In this document: in pieces, positions 47,395 to 56,853 of the stretch
Position numbering within the stretch: the stretch's first letter is position 1
Layout of the letters: the number at the start of each line of letters is the position of its first letter
Assembly: GCF_963931955.1 (NCBI RefSeq)
Contig: NZ_OZ008337.1
Span: 434,001-498,000 of the forward strand
Reading direction: 5' to 3'
DNA: 64,000 nucleotides
Source: Wolbachia endosymbiont (group A) of Longitarsus flavicornis
Lineage (GTDB): Bacteria > Pseudomonadota > Alphaproteobacteria > Rickettsiales > Anaplasmataceae
The notes under the pieces: generated by a model
The model's database searches: none
What the model saw: only the letters and a program-made list of their open reading frames with translations
Told to the model about the DNA's origin: nothing
Position numbers and translations under genes: made by a program

Positions 47395-48067
47395 ACTTCT
47401 TGCATAAAAGCAGAAAAAAGTTTGGCGTTTTTTATAATGCCGCATTAACTGATAATTGTGCGTCACAGTGCCCTCTTCTTGTCATCCGAGTAGCTGACAC
47501 TGGTTCACTTTATGATGGTGTCATGAAAGTAGCCTCCTTCCCCTGTCATCCCAGTGTCAGCTACTCGGATGACATCATCCTTTTTTTGGGATTCCAGCGT
47601 CACGCGCTGGAATGACACCTTCCGTATAAACATTAAGAAATTTACCAAGCGGAGAAAAAGGCAAAAGAAGCCCCGTGGTTGGCTAATTACTTACATTATA
47701 CTTTCAAGTATGGCGTTTTTTTATTCTAAACACTTAATAACCGCGATTCAGCTACTTTTAAACCGCAACTAATCTAAATTATAAACGTTAAGAAATTTAC
47801 TAAACAGAAAAAAAGGCAAAAGAAACCCTAGGGTAGCTAGTTATTCACTATCCATTTTTTAAGTTGGCGTTTTTTTATGTTTTAAACGCTTTATAAGCGC
47901 GTTTCAGCTTATGTAGGTAGAAATTTTATAAGACATAAGGTGCACATAGTGCAAAAAATTAAACATGATACGCCAGATACGTGAGTTTTTTTGTCATTTA
48001 ATCTGTACAGAGAAGATAAATAAATAGCTTCACTATCATGATAAGAGGACTGGCGGAGTTTGTCAAG
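47393..48067. repeat. Repeat block downstream of ubiD, with an inverted copy of the 56 kb element
   Basis: Starts with AGACTTCTTGCATAA, the end sequence of the 685-bp element at 56101. 47480-47620 holds hairpin-forming palindromes (GTCATCCGAGTAGCTGACACTGG and its inverse; GATTCCAGCGTCACGCGCTGGAATG). 47638-48067 is an inverted copy, about 90% identical by eye, of 56151-56590. It contains two tandem modules, each ending with the A-rich complement of CTTCTTTTGCCTTTTTTT. No gene is seen. The other terminal repeat is missing, so this is a partial or rearranged copy. Confidence 0.8.
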
Positions 48068-48162
48068 TAATTTTAGCTCTGTTTCTGTGGGTCAGATAGC
48101 TACCTGATGACGCCATTGCTGCAACTAAAAACTTTCATTTTAACAGTTAAACAAGGCCAAAT

Positions 48163-49995
48163 TTAATAGAGAGAGGATTTTTTTACTTTCTCATTCTTCT
48201 CATTTTCCTCTCTGACAATTTTTTTTCCGTTTAGTATATCCTTTATTTCATCTCCTGTTAAAGTTTCAAACTCCAGTAGATTTTCAGCAATAAGCTCTAA
48301 GCCTTTCTTATACTTGGTCAAAATCTCTTTTGCTTTTTCATAGCAAGAAGACACAACTTTCTTCACTTCTTCATCTATAAGTTTTAACGTATCTTCAGAA
48401 ATTATCTCAGAACCATGTATGGTTTGTTCGCGATTGTGATAGATCGGGCCTATTTTGTCGCTCATTCCCCATTTTGTTACCATAGAACGTGATAAATCTG
48501 ATGCTTGTTTTATATCCGAAGATGCACCGCTTGTGACTTTATCATAGCCAAAAATTAGCTCTTCTGCCACACGTCCACCCATTGCAACAGTTATATCTGC
48601 TAGCATCTTTTCTCTTGTGAGGGACACTCTATCTGTTTCTGGTAGTCTCATCACTAAACCTAGGGCTCTACCCCTTGGAATAATAGTTGCTTTGTGTATC
48701 GGGTCAGAGGCAGGCATGTTGATAGCAACTACTGCATGACCAGCTTCATGGTATGCAGTCAGTCTCTTTTCCTCTTCTGTCATAATGAGAGATCGCCTTT
48801 CTACGCCCATCATCACTTTATCACGTGCATATTCAAAATCATCCATGGTAACAATCTTCTTGTTTCTTCTTGCAGCGATAAGTGCAGATTCGTTCACTAA
48901 ATTTGCTAAATCAGCTCCAGAAAAGCCTGGTGTTCCTCTTGCAACTGTTCTCACATTTACATCGGGAGCCATTGATATTTTCTTTATATGCGTATTTAAT
49001 ATCTTTTCACGCCCATTTATATCGGGTAAAGAAATAGTAACCTGTCGGTCAAAACGACCAGGTCTAAGCAGTGCTGGATCTAAAACGTCTGGGCGGTTAG
49101 TTGCAGCGATTATTATCACACCTTCATTAGACTCAAAGCCATCCATCTCAACTAATAACTGATTTAATGTTTGCTCTCTTTCGTCGTTGCCGCCACCAAG
49201 ACCAATGCCACGATGTCTACCCACCGCATCTATTTCATCTATGAAAATTATGCAAGGAGCATTTTTCTTGCCTTGATCAAACATATCACGAACACGACTT
49301 GCACCAACACCCACAAACATTTCAACAAAATCAGATCCAGAAATACTAAAGAATGGCACATTAGCTTCTCCTGCAATTGCACGAGCAAGTAAAGTTTTAC
49401 CAGTTCCAGGAGAGCCAATCAAAAGGCACCCTTTTGGTATTTTTCCACCTAATATTTGAAATTTTTGCCTTTGTTTAAGAAAATCAACAATCTCTACTAG
49501 CTCTTCTTTTGCTTCATCAATTCCGGCAACATCATCAAATGTTACTTTTTTTCCACTAGTCATGAGTCTAGCCCTTGACTTGCCAAAGCTTATAGTTCTG
49601 TTGCCTCCTGCTTGTGTTTGTTTAAAAAAGAATAGCAATAAGCCAATAAATATAAATGTTGGGACCCATGAGATAAGTAATCCACCAATTACGTTCATGG
49701 CAGAATCTCCAGTTGAAAAGGAGAATCTCACTTTTCTATCATGTAAATTTTTTATTAGGTCGCTATATATAACACCGCTTGAGTTGAAACTTGAACCATC
49801 CCTGAACTTGCCTTCAATGCTCTGATTTTTTATGACAATATTTTCTACATCATTGTCTTCTAGTCTAGTTAAAAATTCCGAAAAAGGTATAATTGTTTTA
49901 CTTTTACCTACATTTCCGCTGAACTGAATATAAGCAACTGAAATAAGAACAATAATTACTAACCAGATCAATAAGCCTTCTAAAAATTTTTTCAT
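48163..49995 (-). CDS. ftsH: ATP-dependent zinc metalloprotease FtsH
   Basis: Membrane-bound AAA protease that degrades misfolded membrane proteins and short-lived regulators. The 610-aa protein has two N-terminal helices (about 5-23 and 105-126), Walker A GSPGTGKT, Walker B IIFIDEIDAVG, the second region of homology (ATNRPDVLDPALLRPGRFDR) and the zinc site HEAGH near residue 415. The C-terminus is charged. tilS lies 12 bases upstream on the same strand, a common arrangement. Confidence 0.97.
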   Translation of the reverse strand: MKKFLEGLLIWLVIIVLISVAYIQFSGNVGKSKTIIPFSEFLTRLEDNDVENIVIKNQSIEGKFRDGSSFNSSGVIYSDLIKNLHDRKVRFSFSTGDSAMNVIGGLLISWVPTFIFIGLLLFFFKQTQAGGNRTISFGKSRARLMTSGKKVTFDDVAGIDEAKEELVEIVDFLKQRQKFQILGGKIPKGCLLIGSPGTGKTLLARAIAGEANVPFFSISGSDFVEMFVGVGASRVRDMFDQGKKNAPCIIFIDEIDAVGRHRGIGLGGGNDEREQTLNQLLVEMDGFESNEGVIIIAATNRPDVLDPALLRPGRFDRQVTISLPDINGREKILNTHIKKISMAPDVNVRTVARGTPGFSGADLANLVNESALIAARRNKKIVTMDDFEYARDKVMMGVERRSLIMTEEEKRLTAYHEAGHAVVAINMPASDPIHKATIIPRGRALGLVMRLPETDRVSLTREKMLADITVAMGGRVAEELIFGYDKVTSGASSDIKQASDLSRSMVTKWGMSDKIGPIYHNREQTIHGSEIISEDTLKLIDEEVKKVVSSCYEKAKEILTKYKKGLELIAENLLEFETLTGDEIKDILNGKKIVREENEKNEKVKKSSLY

Positions 49996-50007
49996 TTCTA
50001 TTTTTAA

Positions 50008-51303
50008 CTAAATACCCATCAAGCTTACCAAATTTTGTTTTATCGTGCTATCAATAATGCATTGAATCTTATCGTCATTGGTATTTTTTCCGTTATAATT
50101 TACATCAGGATAAGCAAGCACCTTTCTATCTTTTTGTACTGTAGGCAAAGAATAGAAAACTTCAGGGCAGCAGTTGTAATCCTTCAGAAATTCAGGAATT
50201 TTTTGTGTTTTTTTTAATGGAGCGATGATAACTGAACACTCTTGATTTCCGAGTATTGTGCAGCTAAATCTGTTATCCCATTCAATAGGTTCATTTAAAG
50301 GTAGGTTTACGGTAATTTCTTGTATCCTTGACGATTCTCTAATTATTAAGATATTTTCTCCATACTTTCTTATTTTGCACCCAGAAAGTGTACAGTTAAC
50401 ATTACTATCCTTTTGCAATATTCTATTAAATATTGCAATGAGGCTGCTGTACCTTGGTTTATAGTGTTTACTGGCAATTGCCATTATAGAGTAAAGAAGA
50501 AGCCTCAAGGCTATTTCCTCTGGCAATTGATAAAATTCACTTAGTTTAATTTCAATATAACCAAGATCATGCACATTAACGCAGTCATTAAACGCAAGGC
50601 GTGTGTAGTGCATTAACGCTTTTGCAGCTCTTTTCATATGAAGGGCTGTGAGGCATATTCGCTCTGTTAAAAGCTCTTGATTATCACTTGCTTTAAGTAA
50701 GTTGCGGTATAAAGTTCGTCTGTATTTTAAGTCATGATTGCTTCTATCTTCGATCCATTTTAACCGGTGAAGCTTAGCGTACTTTTCTATTTCACTACGA
50801 CTAAAATTTAACAATGGCCTAAATATATAAATACCATTTAGGAAAGACTTGTAGTCCATTGATGATAATCCATCTACGCCGCTACCTCGCTCTAATCTTA
50901 ATAAGAACGTTTCTGCTTGATCATCTTTGTGATGAGCGACAAGCAAACATTTAACATTATTGTTTTTACACCACTCTGCTAGTAACTTATACCGTGCTTT
51001 TCGTGCCTGTAACTGAATATTACCTTTAATATTTTGCTTCTCCCAATTTAATATGAACGATTCCTTTGCTCCAAGTTCTTTTGCATAACTTACAACAAAA
51101 TCAGCTTCTTTTTGAGACTCTGAACGTAACCCATGATTTACTGTTAATGCTATAGGAAGTGGAAGCTTGTTTTTTTTTGCCCAGTTATTCATTAAGTGCA
51201 GTAAGACTATACTATCTACACCACCTGATACTGCAACTGCAACTTGATTATTATAGAAAGCAAAACTATTAACCACATTTTGAAATAATAACTCTAATTC
51301 CAT
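50008..51303 (-). CDS. tilS: tRNA(Ile)-lysidine synthase
   Basis: Modifies the CAU anticodon of a tRNA-Ile to lysidine so that it reads AUA. The PP-loop SGGVDSIVLLH appears near residues 26-36 and the tRNA-binding features HHKDDQAETFLLRLERGSGVDGL near 110-135. The frame is open to 51378, but residues upstream of the ATG at 51303 come from a dispersed palindromic repeat (the same LAGS peptide is encoded by the repeat at 33586), so I choose 51303, 431 aa. It has one of the few A-loop repeats fused in frame at a gene start in this window. Confidence 0.93.
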   Translation of the reverse strand: MELELLFQNVVNSFAFYNNQVAVAVSGGVDSIVLLHLMNNWAKKNKLPLPIALTVNHGLRSESQKEADFVVSYAKELGAKESFILNWEKQNIKGNIQLQARKARYKLLAEWCKNNNVKCLLVAHHKDDQAETFLLRLERGSGVDGLSSMDYKSFLNGIYIFRPLLNFSRSEIEKYAKLHRLKWIEDRSNHDLKYRRTLYRNLLKASDNQELLTERICLTALHMKRAAKALMHYTRLAFNDCVNVHDLGYIEIKLSEFYQLPEEIALRLLLYSIMAIASKHYKPRYSSLIAIFNRILQKDSNVNCTLSGCKIRKYGENILIIRESSRIQEITVNLPLNEPIEWDNRFSCTILGNQECSVIIAPLKKTQKIPEFLKDYNCCPEVFYSLPTVQKDRKVLAYPDVNYNGKNTNDDKIQCIIDSTIKQNLVSLMGI

Positions 51304-51437
51304 TATGCCTCTTGATGGCCAGATAGTCTCTACGTCATACAGCGACTTATTTGTGGTATATATAGATCCCGCTAACAAGCAACGAAATATGACAAGTTTG
51401 TCCTTTTTTGTCCACCCCAGTGCCCTTTCTTTATGTC

Positions 51438-51460
51438 ATCCCAGTGCTTGACACTGGGAT
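51438..51460. repeat. Palindromic repeat, possible terminator of pal
   Basis: ATCCCAGTG/CACTGGGAT with loop CTTGA, between pal and tilS. Same type as the hairpin at 33700. It lacks a clear T-run, so a terminator role is only possible. Confidence 0.6.
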
Positions 51461-51472
51461 CCAGGTTTTAAT

Positions 51473-51952
51473 CTATTTCTTTATCCCAGAAAATGAAAAT
51501 TCCACTCTACGATTTTTAGCATGCTCTTTTTCATATTTAGAATTTCTAGAATCATCTTTTACATTAACCAAAGGCTCAGTTTCACCCTTAGAAGCAGTTT
51601 TTATTCTGTTTTCTATGTATGGTGTACAACTAACCATAAATTTTTTAGCTGCATCTGCCCTTCTAGCGCCTAGCGCAAGATTATATTCATGAGAACCACG
51701 GTTGTCAGTGTGACCAGTTAAAGTAACCTTCGCGTCAGGGTTATCTTGTAACACCTCCATTACGTCAAGTAATGCATCTGCACTTACTTCAGTAATACTA
51801 AATTCATCATAACCAAAGAAAACTCTTTTATCACCTATCTGCTTAACAACAGAATTCATTTTATTTGTTGTATTTGCTCCTTTTTTTGGGCAAGAACTTA
51901 CACCAGTAAGTAGTAAACAAAAACAGCACATTATAACCAGTCTACTCCACAT
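51473..51952 (-). CDS. pal: Peptidoglycan-associated lipoprotein
   Basis: Outer-membrane lipoprotein of the Tol-Pal system. I start at the ATG at 51952, which has a strong GGAGG ribosome-binding site; upstream in-frame sequence to 52117 is not Pal-like. The 159-aa product has a lipoprotein signal (VIMCCFCLLLTGVSSC) with the lipidated Cys at residue 21. An OmpA-like domain follows with VTLTGHTDNRGSHEYNLALGARRADAAK. The OmpA motif residues for diaminopimelate binding (Asp and Arg of TDxRGxxxYN...LGxRRA) are present. Pal is retained in Wolbachia although it has little or no classical cell wall. Confidence 0.93.
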   Translation of the reverse strand: MWSRLVIMCCFCLLLTGVSSCPKKGANTTNKMNSVVKQIGDKRVFFGYDEFSITEVSADALLDVMEVLQDNPDAKVTLTGHTDNRGSHEYNLALGARRADAAKKFMVSCTPYIENRIKTASKGETEPLVNVKDDSRNSKYEKEHAKNRRVEFSFSGIKK

Positions 51953-52229
51953 TACTAAACCTCCATAAATTTTAAAATAGTGCGTAACTTTAATTTCAGC
52001 ACCTAATATCTCTCCATATTGTAATATAGTCAAGAGAAATAAAATACTAAATACTTTTTCTACAACCTTACAATTAATTTTCTTATAATATGCTGGACTC
52101 TGAGTAGAAAAATCCAATAAAGGAATAAAATATGCAATTTTTTATTGTACTTTAAGCAAATATACTTTTAACTTTATTATTAATCTATTACGATATTAAA
52201 CAGATGTTTTCTAAAATAATGAACAAATT

Positions 52230-53651
52230 ATGAAATCTTATAAGTTTTTAGAGGGAGTATTACATAGGGTAAAGAATATCGAAAATACGCTAAAAGTACT
52301 AAACCAAAGCCAATTGAATGCAGAGGACAAAGTTGAACAAATAGGTCTTCTAGAAGAAATCAGACATGAAATTATCTCTCATGACGTAATAAAGGAATCA
52401 TTAGCAGATGCTCTTGACAACAAAAAGAGTGCAGATGCTTGGCAGCTAAAGTTAATAGAGAGAATACATAAGAGCAACAGTGCTGTTCCTATTGATTTAG
52501 TAAAATCTTTGTCCAAAGCTAAAGTTGAATGCCAAAGTTTATGGAGGCTAACCAATTCTGAAGCCAGTAACTTGGAAAAACTAAAAGAACGTTTCACTGA
52601 TTTAATCAAACTCATTCGCGAAGTAGCTTCTATAAAATCGCAGCAATTAAAATGCTCAAAATACGATTCACTGCTTGCTGATTATGACTCTGATATCACA
52701 GAAAAGAATATAAAGGAAATATTTCCCAAGGTAGGCAAATTTTTTAGTGGAAATGTAGATAAAATAATTGAAAAGCAGAAAAAGGATAAGGTTACTAATA
52801 TACAAAAAGTTGCTACTCAGAAGCAGATTGAACTTGGCTCGTCATGTTTACAGCAAATGGGTGTCGCACTGCATGAGGTTCGTACTTCTTATTACTACCC
52901 TATAGATTATGATGAATCTGACTTTTGTTATGGTTTATTTTCACTTTTACGGCATAGTGGTTATGCAATTTATCAAAAATGTTTAGCGCAAAATTCTATG
53001 AGTAGCCCAATTACGAGACATGTTATGTATGAAACTCAAGGGTTATTCATGGAAAGGATGATTGGAACATCCAGAGAATTTATTGAGTTCATTCAACCAC
53101 ACATAAAAGAGAAATTTGCTATAAAAAGCAAAACTAACGAGAAAGTTAGCAGTGTTGAAAATTTGTACTTGATTTTCAATGAAATAAACCTTTCTTCTTT
53201 TTTAAAAAATGCAGATGAATTTAGTCTGTTAGCTCATATTATGTTGAGAACTAGGTTAGAACAAGATATAATAAATGGTACATTGGAAGTCAAAGACCTG
53301 CATGATGCGTGGCTGGAAGGTATGAAGCACTATAAAATTCCAGTAAAAGCTGAAAATGAGCTAAACACTTATTTTCAAGATGAATATTGGGCAAGCGGTG
53401 TTATGGGCTACTTTCCTATAAAAATTATTGCTTTAATTGCTGCTGTGCAGATTTTCTCTTGCGTTAAAAAGAATCATTACGAATCATTAAGTGCTATAAT
53501 AAAAGGAGATTTTAGTTTACTTATCAGTTGGTTATCTCAAAATATATACAGTGCAAAGTGTGGCCTGGAACTGCTAAAAAAAGTAACAGGTAAGGGTTTA
53601 GACGTTGAGTGCTGCATTAGCTACTTATCTGGAAAGTATAATTTGTCTTAA
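52230..53651 (+). CDS. M32 (Taq-type) carboxypeptidase homologue with lost metal site
   Basis: The 473-aa sequence follows the M32 family along its length: HEVRTSYYYPIDYDESDF, LFSLLRHSGYAIYQKCLA, ETQGLFMERMIGTSREFIEF, then FSLLAHIMLRTRLEQDIING and GVMGYFPIKIIALIAA. The zinc motif HEAGH is replaced by Arg241-His-Ser-Gly-Tyr245, so both His ligands and the catalytic Glu are gone. HESQ reads YETQ (267-270, Glu268 kept) and the QDxHW motif reads QDEYW. It should not act as a metallo-carboxypeptidase. The frame is intact, so another role, such as binding peptides or partners, is likely. It is divergent from pal and 23 bases before mreB. Confidence 0.82.
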   Translation: MKSYKFLEGVLHRVKNIENTLKVLNQSQLNAEDKVEQIGLLEEIRHEIISHDVIKESLADALDNKKSADAWQLKLIERIHKSNSAVPIDLVKSLSKAKVECQSLWRLTNSEASNLEKLKERFTDLIKLIREVASIKSQQLKCSKYDSLLADYDSDITEKNIKEIFPKVGKFFSGNVDKIIEKQKKDKVTNIQKVATQKQIELGSSCLQQMGVALHEVRTSYYYPIDYDESDFCYGLFSLLRHSGYAIYQKCLAQNSMSSPITRHVMYETQGLFMERMIGTSREFIEFIQPHIKEKFAIKSKTNEKVSSVENLYLIFNEINLSSFLKNADEFSLLAHIMLRTRLEQDIINGTLEVKDLHDAWLEGMKHYKIPVKAENELNTYFQDEYWASGVMGYFPIKIIALIAAVQIFSCVKKNHYESLSAIIKGDFSLLISWLSQNIYSAKCGLELLKKVTGKGLDVECCISYLSGKYNLS

Positions 53652-53674
53652 TAAATGGTTTTCTTGAGTTATGT

Positions 53675-54751
53675 ATGAATTTTGTTCGAAAATTAACCGG
53701 AAAGTTTTGTAGCCTTTTCACTTTCAAAGGTTTATTCGCTAGCGATATTGCTATAGATCTTGGCACTGCAAACACTTTAGTTTATCAGAAAAATCAGGGA
53801 ATAGTGCTTGATGAGCCTTCAGTTGTAGCAAGAATAAAAGAAAAAGGAAGCTACGTTCCTTATGCTTTTGGTAAAAAAGCTAAAATGATGCTTGGAAAAA
53901 CGCCTGGAGAGATAGAGGCGATAAGGCCCTTAAAAGATGGAGTCATTGCTGATTTTAAAAGTGCGGAAGAAATGCTAAAATATTTCATACGCAGTGCAAA
54001 CACAAAATTCACTGTTAATAAACCTAATATTATCATATGCGTTCCATCTGGGTCCACGCCAGTTGAAAGGCGTGCTATACAAGATGCAGCAGAAAGCGCT
54101 GGTGCAAATGAAGTATTTTTAATTGAAGAACCAATGGCTGCAGCAATCGGAGCTGGGCTCCCGGTTACCGAACCTGAAGGTTCTATGATTGTTGATATAG
54201 GAGGCGGTACAACTGAAGTTGCAATTATTTCTTTAGGTGGAATTGTTTATTCACGTTCTGCCAGAGTAGGTGGCGATATTATGGATGAGGCAATAAAGTC
54301 ATATATTCGTGAAAATCATAAATTATTAATCGGTGAAACAACCGCTGAGAAAATTAAGAAAAGCATAGGTTCAGCCAGTCTGCCAGGTGAAAATAACAAA
54401 GAGGGAATGATAATTAAAGGCAGGGATTTAGTGAGTGGCATGCCAAAAGAAATGCTTTTATCAGAATACCAAGTTGCAGAGAGTTTAATAGAGCCTGTAC
54501 ATCAGATAATTTCTGCTATTAGGACTGCACTGGAGAGCACTCCACCTGAACTTTCTTCTGATATAGTCGATAAAGGAATAATTTTATCCGGTGGTGGCGG
54601 ATTATTGCGTAACTTGGGCAAAGTTATCAGTGAAACAACAAAACTACCAGTTCGTGTTGCAGATGACCCACTTTGTTGTGTTGCTTTGGGTAGCGGAAAA
54701 GTGCTTGAAAACATGGATTATTTTGGCCATGTTTTATTTAAGCAGGATTAA
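53675..54751 (+). CDS. mreB: Rod shape-determining protein MreB
   Basis: Actin-like filament protein that organises envelope growth and division. The 358-aa sequence has phosphate-1 IDLGTANTLVY (residues 27-37), connect-1 near PSGSTPVERRAIQDAAESAGA, phosphate-2 VDIGGGTTEVAIISLGG, and adenosine LSGGGGLLRN. The N-terminus extends about 20 residues beyond typical MreB and is basic and hydrophobic, fitting membrane attachment. It begins 23 bases after the M32-like gene, likely the same transcript. Confidence 0.96.
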   Translation: MNFVRKLTGKFCSLFTFKGLFASDIAIDLGTANTLVYQKNQGIVLDEPSVVARIKEKGSYVPYAFGKKAKMMLGKTPGEIEAIRPLKDGVIADFKSAEEMLKYFIRSANTKFTVNKPNIIICVPSGSTPVERRAIQDAAESAGANEVFLIEEPMAAAIGAGLPVTEPEGSMIVDIGGGTTEVAIISLGGIVYSRSARVGGDIMDEAIKSYIRENHKLLIGETTAEKIKKSIGSASLPGENNKEGMIIKGRDLVSGMPKEMLLSEYQVAESLIEPVHQIISAIRTALESTPPELSSDIVDKGIILSGGGGLLRNLGKVISETTKLPVRVADDPLCCVALGSGKVLENMDYFGHVLFKQD

Positions 54752-54809
54752 ATTATTTTTAAAGGTAGTTCATCGAATTTTATAGCAAATTTTACCTCAA
54801 GCATAAAGA

Positions 54810-54923
54810 TGTCATGCAAGTAGCCAACACTGGGATCCAGAAAAATTGACTATAAACAAGTATGCTGTTTCGATGAAATTGTGTAATAGAAACTAGATTC
54901 CAGTGTCAGCTACTTGCATGACA
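54810..54923. repeat. Long imperfect inverted repeat between mreB and mnmA
   Basis: Arms TGTCATGCAAGTAGCcaACACTGG (54810-54833) and its inverse (54901-54923) enclose about 65 bases. The sequence belongs to the same palindromic family as 47480-47620. A transcript through this region would fold into a strong hairpin and may separate mreB from mnmA. Confidence 0.7.
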
Positions 54924-54953
54924 CCAAGTTTGTGTTTATAAATTAAGGCGATT

Positions 54954-56066
54954 ATGCTAAAAGAATTTGAAATAGAACCTCTGCTAAAAGATAAAGCTCC
55001 GCACCAGACCAAGGCTGTTGTTGCAATGTCCGGGGGAGTTGATAGCTCCGTTGCTGCAGCACTGCTATATAACTTTGGGTACCAGGTGATAGGTGTAACT
55101 CTTCAGCTATATGGCACTGATGGCAATGCTAATGCGAGAAAAGGTGCATGCTGTGCTGGACAGGATATTTACGACGCTAAGCGTGTAGCTGAAAGTGTTG
55201 GCTTTCCTCACTATATTTTAAACTACGAGGAAATATTCAAAAAGGAAGTAATAGAGGATTTTGCGAGTACCTATATGCGTGGGGAAACTCCCATACCATG
55301 CGTGAGATGTAACCAAACGGTAAAATTTCGTGATCTATTGCAAGTTACAAAAAATCTTGGTGCGGATGTGCTCGTAACAGGACATTACGTGAGAAGGTTA
55401 GAAAAAAATGGTGAGGTAAAGTTGTGCAGAAGCATTGATAAAAGTAAAGATCAAAGCTATTTTCTGTTTGCAACTACTAAGGAGCAGTTAAAGCTTTTGC
55501 GATTTCCACTAGGTGGGTTCTATAAAAGTGATATAAGAAAATTAGCAAAATATTTCAGTTTACAAATTTCTGAAAAGCCAGACAGTCAAGATATATGCTT
55601 TGTTTCCGAAAGCTATAGTAAAACAATAGCTAAATTAGCTCCACAATCTGTACAGAAAGGTAAAATAGTGGATGTTAATGGAAAAGTGCTAGGCGAGCAC
55701 AGTGGCATAGTAAATTTTACAGTGGGGCAAAGAAAGGGCTTGGGTATCGCACACAATGAACCTCTTTATGTGATAAAAATTAATACAGAAAATAATGAGG
55801 TTATAGTAGGTCCGATCAACGTATTAATGCAAAAAAAAATATTGATCAAGGAGTTAAATTGGTTAGAACAACCAAAGGAAGGTATGGAAGTAACTGTGAA
55901 GCTGAGATCATCACATGCGGGAAGTTTAGCAACAATACATTCAACTGACGAAAAAAATAAAGCCTGTGTCATTTTAAACGACGATTACTTTGGCATCAGT
56001 CCAGGTCAAGCCTGTGTAGCGTATAAAGATGAGCAAGTTATCGGCGGTGGATGGATATGCTCTTAA
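54954..56066 (+). CDS. mnmA: tRNA-specific 2-thiouridylase MnmA
   Basis: Adds sulfur to U34 of tRNA-Lys, -Glu and -Gln. The 370-aa protein has the PP-loop AMSGGVDSSVAAALL (about 24-38), the catalytic Cys in PCVRCNQTVKF and the second Cys in SQDICFV, with the TGHYVR substrate block between. The C-terminal beta-barrel starts near NFTVGQRKGLGIA. The ATG at 54954 gives standard length. A non-autonomous element lies 34 bases after the stop. Confidence 0.96.
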   Translation: MLKEFEIEPLLKDKAPHQTKAVVAMSGGVDSSVAAALLYNFGYQVIGVTLQLYGTDGNANARKGACCAGQDIYDAKRVAESVGFPHYILNYEEIFKKEVIEDFASTYMRGETPIPCVRCNQTVKFRDLLQVTKNLGADVLVTGHYVRRLEKNGEVKLCRSIDKSKDQSYFLFATTKEQLKLLRFPLGGFYKSDIRKLAKYFSLQISEKPDSQDICFVSESYSKTIAKLAPQSVQKGKIVDVNGKVLGEHSGIVNFTVGQRKGLGIAHNEPLYVIKINTENNEVIVGPINVLMQKKILIKELNWLEQPKEGMEVTVKLRSSHAGSLATIHSTDEKNKACVILNDDYFGISPGQACVAYKDEQVIGGGWICS

Positions 56067-56100
56067 CTAAAAGCTTTAATGCAGAGTGTAAACATACAAT

Positions 56101-56785
56101 AGACTTCTTGCATAACCATATAACATTGGGAATAGAAACAAAAAAACTTGCTTGACAAACTCCGCCAGCCTCCTTATCATGAAACTGAAGCTATTTATTT
56201 ATCTTCTCTGTACAGATTAAATGACAAAAAAACTCACGTATCTGGCGTCTCATGTTTAATTTTTTGCACTATGTGCACTCTATGTCTTTATCAAATTTCT
56301 AGGTTTTCAAGCTGAAATACGCTTATAAAGCATTTAAAACATTAAAAAACGCCAACTTAAAAAATGGATAGTGAATAACTAGCTACCCTAGGGTTTCTTT
56401 TGCCTTTTTTTCTGTTTAGTAAATTTCTTAACGTTTATAATTTAGATTAGTTGCGGCTTAAAAGCAGCTAAATCGCGGTTATTAAGTGTTTAGAATAAAA
56501 AAACGCCATACTTGAAAGTATAATGTAAGTAATTAGCCAACCACGGGGCTTCTTTTGCCTTTTTTTTGTTTGGTAAATTTCTTAATGTTTGTAGCTAAAC
56601 GACAACCGTCATCCCAGCGGGATCTAGAGATACCGCGAATGAATCGCGGTATGACGGTTCGCGGCGGCATAAAGATAAGTCTCGTCATCCCGCTGCGTGT
56701 TAGCGGGATCTCTTGTTAGTGGCTGAGATACCGCGGCGGTATAGCTATACCTTTTTCTACTTAGTTTGGGTTATGCAAGAAGTCT
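56101..56785. mobile_element. 685-bp non-autonomous element (MITE-like)
   Basis: Inverted ends AGACTTCTTGCATAACC (56101) and its exact complement (ending 56785) are flanked by AAT at 56098-56100 and 56786-56788. Counting the outer T/A pair, the match is 18 bases. There is no coding frame. The interior has two tandem modules (about 56342-56435 and 56500-56590), each with AAAAAACGCCA...CTTCTTTTGCCTTTTTTT...GTAAATTTCTTAA, then hairpins GATACCGCG/CGCGGTAT and ATCCCGCT/AGCGGGAT. The ends resemble those of the 894-bp IS5-family element (AGACTTCTTTCAAAA, 13 of 15 bases), as does the 3-base duplication, so that IS family may move it. Confidence 0.82.
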
Positions 56786-56853
56786 AATAACATTTATTGC
56801 TATTTTGCCATGTATCCCTTATACTATAAAGTAGAACATTATAGGTTTCAGCA

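Noticed and set aside
47480..56745. CRISPR array from the repeated palindromes
   Set aside because: The repeats are scattered, unequal, hairpin-like and not separated by regular spacers; no cas genes are seen.
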